Shown here piece by piece: positions 57,781 through 64,000 of a DNA stretch of 64,000 bases. Positions within the stretch are counted from its first letter, which is position 1, and each line of letters opens with the position of its first letter. The position numbers and the translations under genes were made by a program. Source of the stretch: Siderastrea radians. Lineage: Eukaryota; Cnidaria; Anthozoa; Scleractinia; Rhizangiidae. Location: contig OZ024898.1 in NCBI GenBank assembly GCA_964017195.1, forward strand, positions 1-64,000, written 5' to 3'. The notes under the pieces are model-generated. The model searched no databases and was not told the origin of the DNA. It saw only the letters and a list, made by a program, of their open reading frames with translations.

Positions 57781-58988
57781 TGGCTCCTGGTGACAGTCAA
57801 ACCTTCCAGTTACTCAAAAAATGTCAATAAATAACTGATTTTACGAACATGAAACAAATAACGAAAAAAGGAAATAACACTCCAATATCGATCACGTGAA
57901 CTTTTAAGGGAAAATCAAGTTTCTTTGCCATGGCAACAATTTGAATCACCCACTGTGACTTCATTCCTGTGACGTTATCGTGACATCTTCATTTAAAAGG
58001 TTTCGTTACCTGTTCTAATTACTGGATTTCATTGCCACCTTTTCGGTTCATATTAGCGACCTTCAGATCAGACTACGAGTACGAGATTGAGTACGAGTAC
58101 GGCCTTTGCACTTCAAAACCGTTACGTTCTCAACGCCCTCGTCCCTCCTTGTTGCTGACCAACAGAGGAGAATGCTAAATGAACGATATTCGCAGGACAT
58201 GCAGATCACAACCGAAAGCCGTCGTAGTCGTACTCAATCTTGTACTCACAGTCAGATCTAAAGCTCGCCAGTATATTCTTACGACCAGGTAAAATAAAAA
58301 AAATTAACTTCGGGTCCCTTTCGCAATATATGAGGGTAAAAACAACACCGTTTTTGGGCCGAGCCTTCCCGTGTTACCCACAATTTGGAGTAGCTCCAGC
58401 GGCAGATCTAAGGGGAGGTTCCAGGGGGTTATCACCCCCACCTCCCTTTCCCCTTTTTCAAACCTGCCCTTGTCATTATTATTATTATTACTATTACTGT
58501 TTTAAAATTTAAGCAAATGTATTCAAACTGAAAAAAGTAACCAACTTGGAGCTATCAAGTAAACGTTTCCATTTAGCCCTTCCCATCGACAATTCTTTGA
58601 TCCGCGCCTGGAACGTCACATGATCGATGACGTTACAGAGACTCCCATTGTGTAAGAGTGCCGCCATGACAACTCTGTTCAACTGAATTTAATTTGACGG
58701 TTTTAAACATAACATTTTTAAAATAGCAGAGATACATTGTGTCAAGTGTCTCGTGGTCGATGACCCGATGTTATGTTTTGTTTTTTTGTAATTCAATTTT
58801 ACATTTCTATCGGTTTTATTAAATTTTGTTCCGATAATGTTTGCATTTTTCTCTTCTTTTTCTTTTTTTTCACTCGTGTTCGCTTGTGTTCACTACTCGT
58901 GTGTGGTTTTAGACAGGATCCTATCATCGCAACTATTAATGATTGCGAACTTGATATCTTTTTATCAGTAGACTAGGCTAGAAGCTTT
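57781..58988. other. Non-coding stretch
   Basis: No exon is found. It includes a G-rich repeat-like piece near 58400-58450 and a short (ATT)n near 58476. Confidence 0.35.
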
Positions 58989-58989
58989 T

Positions 58990-60975
58990 TCTTTTAAGAC
59001 CCCTGAACAACTTTACATTCTTTCAGCCAAGCCACAACGTTAGGCCAAAAACATTGTGTTTCGTCGCAATCCCAAAAGTGAGTAAGTGTTTCAAGTTCAA
59101 CACCGCAAAAAGAGCAATTACTGCTTTCCTTTAAGCCAATTTTTTGCAAGAAGGAATTTGTGGGAATTCTCCGATGTAAAAGCCTAAACTGAAACTCAAT
59201 CAACCTTGAACTATTAATGCACTGGCGGGTTAACAGATAAGCTGCTTTCCAATTTATCTCGGTACAATTACAATCCGACATCCATTTTTCTTGACTCTTG
59301 GCAGGTAAAGATCCCTTTTTTCTACAAGGACCTTGTATAAAAGTTGACTTGCTTTTTTCGCTTTTTCTAGCTTAGAAGTCATTGGTTCGTGCTTCATCAA
59401 TTCCGTTGGGTTATTTCCCAGAGACTTTTTGACTATTTTAAGCATAGAAATAAGGCCACAATAGGTAAGAGGGCACGGTGTGAATTTAAATTTTGCCTCA
59501 AATTCTTGATACGAGAGAAAGGAGTTATCGTCTTTTAGCAAATCCCTGACTTGATTAATGCCACTCCGAGACCAGTCAGGATAGAAAAAAGTCTTTTGGG
59601 CGATTTTAAACACCGAGTTAAACCAAAGAGTTTGGAAATGCTCAACCGATTTTAACTGGGGTTCAAAGTTAACTTTAGTCCAGATATTCAGAACTTCCTT
59701 TAAGAAAGGGTCCTTAAAACGAACGCGGTTTAGAAGGTCATTTTTGCTCAGGTTGTGAGTAAAAAACATCTTCCCTCAAAAACATTCCAATTCCAAATCC
59801 AGGAAAATATTCCATTTGCCTTTGTTCTCATCGTCCAAATATTTTTTAATCCAAGAGCACTTTAGGGCTTTATTAAAAGACTCAATGTCCAACATTCTAA
59901 GACCGCCATCTTTAAAGTCGTTTATCATAACTTTTCGCTTTACTTTATCGCTTTTCCCGTCCCATATAGAAAATCATAGAAAAGGCTATTTACTTCCCTA
60001 TTAATAGACTCTTTTGACTGAAGGGATGTCAAAACATAAACTAGCTGTGATGCCACAAGGCTTTTTTAAACAACGATTTTCCCGATTAGGCTTAATCTTC
60101 GGAGACTCCACGAGGTAAGGCACTTTCTTGCCGTTTCCAATTTTTCGAGAAGATTCAATGATAAGGATATTTGTGGGTCGTTTGAAAACCAGACCCCTAA
60201 AGCTTTTACTTTTTGCTCCGGCCATTTGAGGTTCTTTTCTGGGAAGAAAACGACTTTACTGTTAGACATTGAGCCTATCTAGAAAGCTTCTGTCTTTTTG
60301 TAATTGAGCCTGAGGCCGGACACGTTTCCAAATGTTTCTAACATTGACAAAGCTTCCTTGGAAGGACTTCTCGGAGCCATCTAGTGTTAAAGTGGTATCA
60401 TCGGCATATTGGCATAACTTAATTTCGGTTTTTTTAACAATAATCCCTTTAATATTTGGATTAGCTCGGATAGCATTTGCCAGGATTTCAGCTGAAATAA
60501 TGAGTAACTAGGGGGGAAGAGGGCAACCTTGTCTTACACCCCGGGACAACTTGAAGAAATTTCCCGCCCATCCATTGTTCAGAACGCAGCTTTCGGCACC
60601 GCTGTAAAAGACATTTATCCAGTGAATCAATGAACGCCCAAAACTAAGATGCTGCAAGGCTTTTCTAATAAAGGGCCATTCTAAAGTGTCAAATGCTTCT
60701 TCGAAATCTAGAAACAGGAGAAGGCCTGGAGTATTTTTCTCTGCACAGAAATTGATCAAACTATCAATCAAGCGAATGTTTTCTCCAATAAACCTGCCCT
60801 TTATGAAGCCCGTTTGATCATACTTGATTAATTTCGGGATCACGGTGTTAATTCGGTTCGCAATAGCCTTGGTCGCGATCTTATAATCACAACTGAGTAG
60901 AGAAATGGGCCGCCAGTTCTTAATATAATAAGGTACCGTCCCTTTTTTCGGTAAAAGTTTAAGCCGATGTCTGAA
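58990..60975 (-). pseudogene. Decayed L1/Tx1-like LINE reverse transcriptase and C-terminus
   Basis: On the minus strand from about 60975 the order is: FRHRLKLLPKKGT, YYIKNWRPISLL, QTGFIKGRFIGENIRLIDSL, LFLDFEEAFDTLEW, SRGVRQGCPL, a QYADD catalytic motif (near 60400), KVKALGVWFSND (60200), a long linker (59769-59260), and the terminal CSFCGVELETLTHFWDC zinc-binding motif (near 59100). These are in the right order for an L1-type ORF2 without its N-terminal endonuclease. Several stops and frame changes separate the blocks, so it is dead and older than the LINE at 28672-30976. Confidence 0.8.
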
Positions 60976-61837
60976 ATTATCGAGAATCGGGCGTCAGTCG
61001 TGAAATTTCGAATTTCTTTATATTTTGCCCACGTAACCTCTATAGTGAAGTATTTCCAAAAATAACATTGAAAGTTTCAACAGCTTTTTATTTTTCTCGA
61101 AATCGAGCAAAGTTTGAAAACACGGCGTATTGGCCTCCTTCGAATACTGAAATTGGCGGAAAATTACACATTTTTATCTCGCTCGTACGGTTAAAACGCA
61201 GCGTCGTCTGTTTAATAATGAAACACAAACACAATAAAAACACACTTAAGCTCTTTAAAACACAGTAGTTTTCCTTTGGATAAGTTGTGGAAATGAGAAC
61301 GTTTCGCCCGTTAGAAGAAAACCAGTTTCAGGTATTTAAAAAAATAGCAAATTTCACCCAACTTCCATACTACAGAGACCCAATTGGTACGTGGATTTTG
61401 GACATGGAATAACAACAGTTTGAAGAAAAAGCTTTGTAAATTACTGTGTTAAAATATTCCTGACGGCAATGAAACATTGCCTCGTCGAGAGACCAAAATG
61501 TGAAGGGTTGTTTGACACGAATCACCGACTGAATTTACGACACAAACCGTTGACTGGCTACGCAAAGGAAACTGTAGCCATTTTCATTGGGAGAAATACC
61601 GAAGAAAACCTTCGCAAAATTACTTAAGGGGCTTGCAGAATAATTTTACATAGTATTTGCTGAAGTTAAGTGATATTTCTGAACTACGATCAACAAACGA
61701 ACCCCTTGTTTTAGTACACGGTTCTGTCGATCGAAACCGCAACATATGCATAACATTAATCTTACCGTGTTTTTAAAATTCTCCATTATCTGTCTGATTA
61801 AAATAATCCTCTACTCCGTGGTTGTGATTGGTACCAT
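60976..61837. other. Non-coding stretch
   Basis: No exon is seen. Around 61298-61330 a degraded sequence on the minus strand (TTCTAACGGGCGAAACGTTC) recalls the hammerhead-like repeat but lacks the CUGANGA box. Confidence 0.35.
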
Positions 61838-62938
61838 AGAGGCCTTCCAAGGGGTAAAAGCGACAAGCGACACGGTCCTGAAAACTGGCGACATGAGGCT
61901 TTCTAAACAACGACAAGCGACTCAACTGAACCGGCAAAATGCGACAGCGACACAATAAGCACTACAGATAGACAGCGATGTCAGGAAATTGTGTATTTGA
62001 ATAAAAGATAATAACCAGAGTCTATTTGATTGGTACTAGCTTCAGTGCAGCCAGTCAAAACCATCTTAACCGCTTGTTGACCGTGAATCAGTGACCTTTG
62101 ATGCGTTGTATCCAGACTGAGAGCAGACGATCAGATTTTTTTTCGGCGGTCTGTCAATTACCTAAGTCACTCACAGCAATAAATTGACCGATTTTCAGGA
62201 TCTCCGCCAGTGTCTACGTTATCAGCATAGTTGTTCTTTTTCGCGCAAAAAATTGTCTGGAATTTAGAGCAATTAAACCACTTTGACGTGCCCCTCAGTG
62301 CATTTTCGAGGTTCAATTTTTAAAAATTTCCCGGGGGAGCATGCCCCCGGACCCCTCCTGGATACTCCCGCCTCCGGTGGGCGTTTATCTCTTGGCGAAT
62401 TAAACTCACCGTCTCCACACTCTACAGAGTCTCGTGTTTTAGAGTTTCTAAGTGGTAGAAGAATGTTTGTTGTCCCAAAAGATCGGATTTGTAAATTGAT
62501 TTTCTTTTGAGTCACTGCAAGACAAAGATCTCGAGTGTTTCTTACTCCAAAGGGTTAAGATATGCAAGCGTGTTCGTTTTTATTATAAAATAATAATCTT
62601 AGTTTGCGGTGCCAGCGTCACCGTAAAATGATTTACAGAATGTTTCAGAATGATTTACATAATGATTTCACTTCAAGTTCAAGTTTTTTCCTCGCCTAGC
62701 ACTCTTCCAGATCGCATCGCTGAAGAAGTCAAAACATATAAGAATATTCGCGATCTACATGCCAAGTGGCATCAGGCCTCACGGTGAGGCAAACTTTTTA
62801 CTGACCTTTACTTAACTAGTACCTATAATCTTGATTTGTGTCATTTGGGGGTAAACAGAAGGAGCTAGTGGCCAATAATTTAACAGTTCCTCTTCACGAT
62901 CACGTGATATTGAAGGCACGCGAAATGCATGTTTCAAT

Positions 62939-63065
62939 GGTAAATGGGCCACCGTAAGGAGATTGAAAGCTGACGTTTCGAGCGTTAGACCATCGTCATT
63001 CACTCTGACGAAGGGCTAACGCTCGAAACGTCAGCTTTCAATCTCTTTACGGTGCCCAATTTACC
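62939..63065. repeat. 127-bp palindrome carrying two hammerhead-like motifs
   Basis: GGTAAATGGGCCACCGTAAG at 62939 pairs with the complement ending at 63065. The arms of about 60 bp include GAGATTGAAAGCTGACGTTT then CGAGCGTTAG and its exact complement. The left-arm motif (minus) has A for the first core C; the right-arm motif is intact. Confidence 0.8.
63005..63032 (+). ncRNA. Hammerhead ribozyme-like core (small variant)
   Basis: CTGACGA (63005-63011), A, stem GGGC-UAAC-GCUC, GAAAC (63025-63029) and GUC (63030-63032). It is identical in core and stem II to the minus-strand copy near 57650, and sits in a strong palindrome, which would compete with or permit dimer folding. Confidence 0.35.
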
Positions 63066-63372
63066 TTATCAACTCAGTTGATATTAAAATATCAAAAAAA
63101 CCAAAATTGTGTTTCACGTCCCCACCGGCGCAGCACCACAGTTTCTTTAGAAACTAACCCACTTGCATGTTTCAATGCTCTTCTTGACGATCTGCCGACT
63201 GATGTGCCAAACAGCAATTCCGTTATCTTAGAGAATTTATAAAGCGACAACGACATATGCACGTGCTACAAAAACGACAGCGACATCTACAACCGCTAGT
63301 TCAGCGACATTATTCCTGAGAAAGACGCGACGAAGCGACAACGCTACCCCCCTTGGAAGGCCTCACTATAAT

Positions 63373-64000
63373 AGCTGTAGCCTGCTGGACATATGATAGC
63401 GTTGTTTTCCCGAAATTTGTCATCACTTAGCTGCAAACAAACTGACAACAGTAACATTCCGGAACGGTACTAGAATATGTTACAAGAACAAGATTGCGTG
63501 ATGCATGACATGGGCAAGGTCAATAAATGTTATCGCATTTTTTAGGTGTTAGCTTTTCGAGGTGTAATCATAAAGTTCTACAGAAATACTTTTTCAATTA
63601 CTTTTGGATGGAAAAAAGCTTTCATGCATTGATATCGTGTCGCTAGTTTTTTTTTTTTTTGACATTTCATTGCATGGTATCTTGTGGCTATACAATCATC
63701 ATGAAGGTAGTCCTTGTTGGTGGACCCTGTGGCCCCAGTCATTTAACCCGGTGAATGAGGAATGTGTTGCGATCGACGAGTGTAGCAAAAATGTCTACAG
63801 TCACCTCGTGTATTGTAAAATCAGCGACGACATTGCAGTGGACAGTGAATCCCAGCTATTACTTACTCGAGCAGATAGGGGGTTGGCTGTTAGACATTGC
63901 AGATCTTAGAGAGCGATTTTCTTTTTATTTGGCCATTTTGTTGTTATTATTAAGTCGGCGTATCTATTTCATGCATTTTTTGAGACAAAAGAATCTCACT
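63373..64000. other. Non-coding or unresolved end of window
   Basis: One open frame (63604-63909) has a cysteine-containing stretch (EECVAIDECSKNVYSHLVYC) but no recognised family or splice structure. I do not call it a gene. Confidence 0.25.

Larger units (their letters stand above)
61838..63372. mobile_element. 1.5-kb inverted-repeat element with GCGACA subterminal repeats
   Basis: GAGGCCTTCCAAGGGGTAAA at about 61839 is mirrored by TACCCCCCTTGGAAGGCCTC ending 63364. Both ends carry many GCGACA or AGCGACA copies (e.g. AAGCGACAAGCGACAC; GAAGCGACAACG) within about 140 bp. No clear target duplication or transposase is visible. It contains the palindrome at 62939-63065. Confidence 0.55.

Noticed and set aside
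61298..61330. Another hammerhead-like copy
   Set aside because: GAAACGUU is present but the CUGANGA box is absent.
63604..63909. 101-codon open frame with several cysteines
   Set aside because: No signal peptide, splice sites or family match.
1..64000. CRISPR arrays, bacterial operons, tRNA or rRNA genes
   Set aside because: The DNA is eukaryotic; no regularly spaced identical repeats, and no tRNA A/B box pair or rRNA segment was noticed by eye.

Overview
This is nuclear DNA from a eukaryote, most likely an anthozoan cnidarian and probably a stony coral. The clues are AT-rich sequence, many short exons bounded by GT/AG, a high load of small hairpin (MITE-like) transposons, Penelope-like and tyrosine-recombinase retroelements, and an LRR-ROC gene of the kind that is expanded in corals. 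The lineage call is inference from family knowledge; no search was run.

Three host genes can be supported. (1) On the minus strand, 9.7-15.2 kb, a three-exon gene joins leucine-rich repeats to a ROC GTPase domain; no COR domain is visible. (2) On the plus strand, 36.4-51.2 kb, an 18-exon gene encodes the catalytic subunit of glutamate-cysteine ligase (GCLC). Every splice phase agrees and the product is 647 aa. (3) On the plus strand, 54.4-57.2 kb, a three-exon gene encodes a 143-aa secreted precursor with a signal peptide and dibasic-bounded TFRYGT repeats. I do not recognise it; it is the best candidate here for something undescribed.

The rest is mostly mobile DNA. At 0-3.7 kb a paired-domain-like fragment is hit by a Mutator-like element carrying a zinc-finger-like reading frame, followed by a SAM/CCHC gene copy split by a Harbinger-like MITE. 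At 4.6-7.1 kb lies a decayed DIRS/Ngaro-type retrotransposon with split direct repeats, and at 7.3-8.3 kb a long hairpin element. From 17 to 27 kb there are nested inverted-repeat elements, several with clear target-site duplications. At 28.7-31.0 kb an L1-like element has an intact ORF1, an internally deleted ORF2 and a 17-bp target duplication. Penelope-like reverse transcriptase and GIY-YIG fragments lie at 31-34 kb. GCLC introns hold a long hairpin, a deleted hAT element and several MITEs. A truncated restriction-like-endonuclease LINE sits in the last intron of the secreted-precursor gene. A decayed L1-like element and a large inverted-repeat element finish the window.

A second theme is a set of short hammerhead-ribozyme-like core motifs, three times present as inverted pairs (26.3-26.8, 57.6-57.8 and 62.9-63.1 kb) and once alone (53.0 kb). 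They resemble small hammerhead variants known to be associated with Penelope-like elements.
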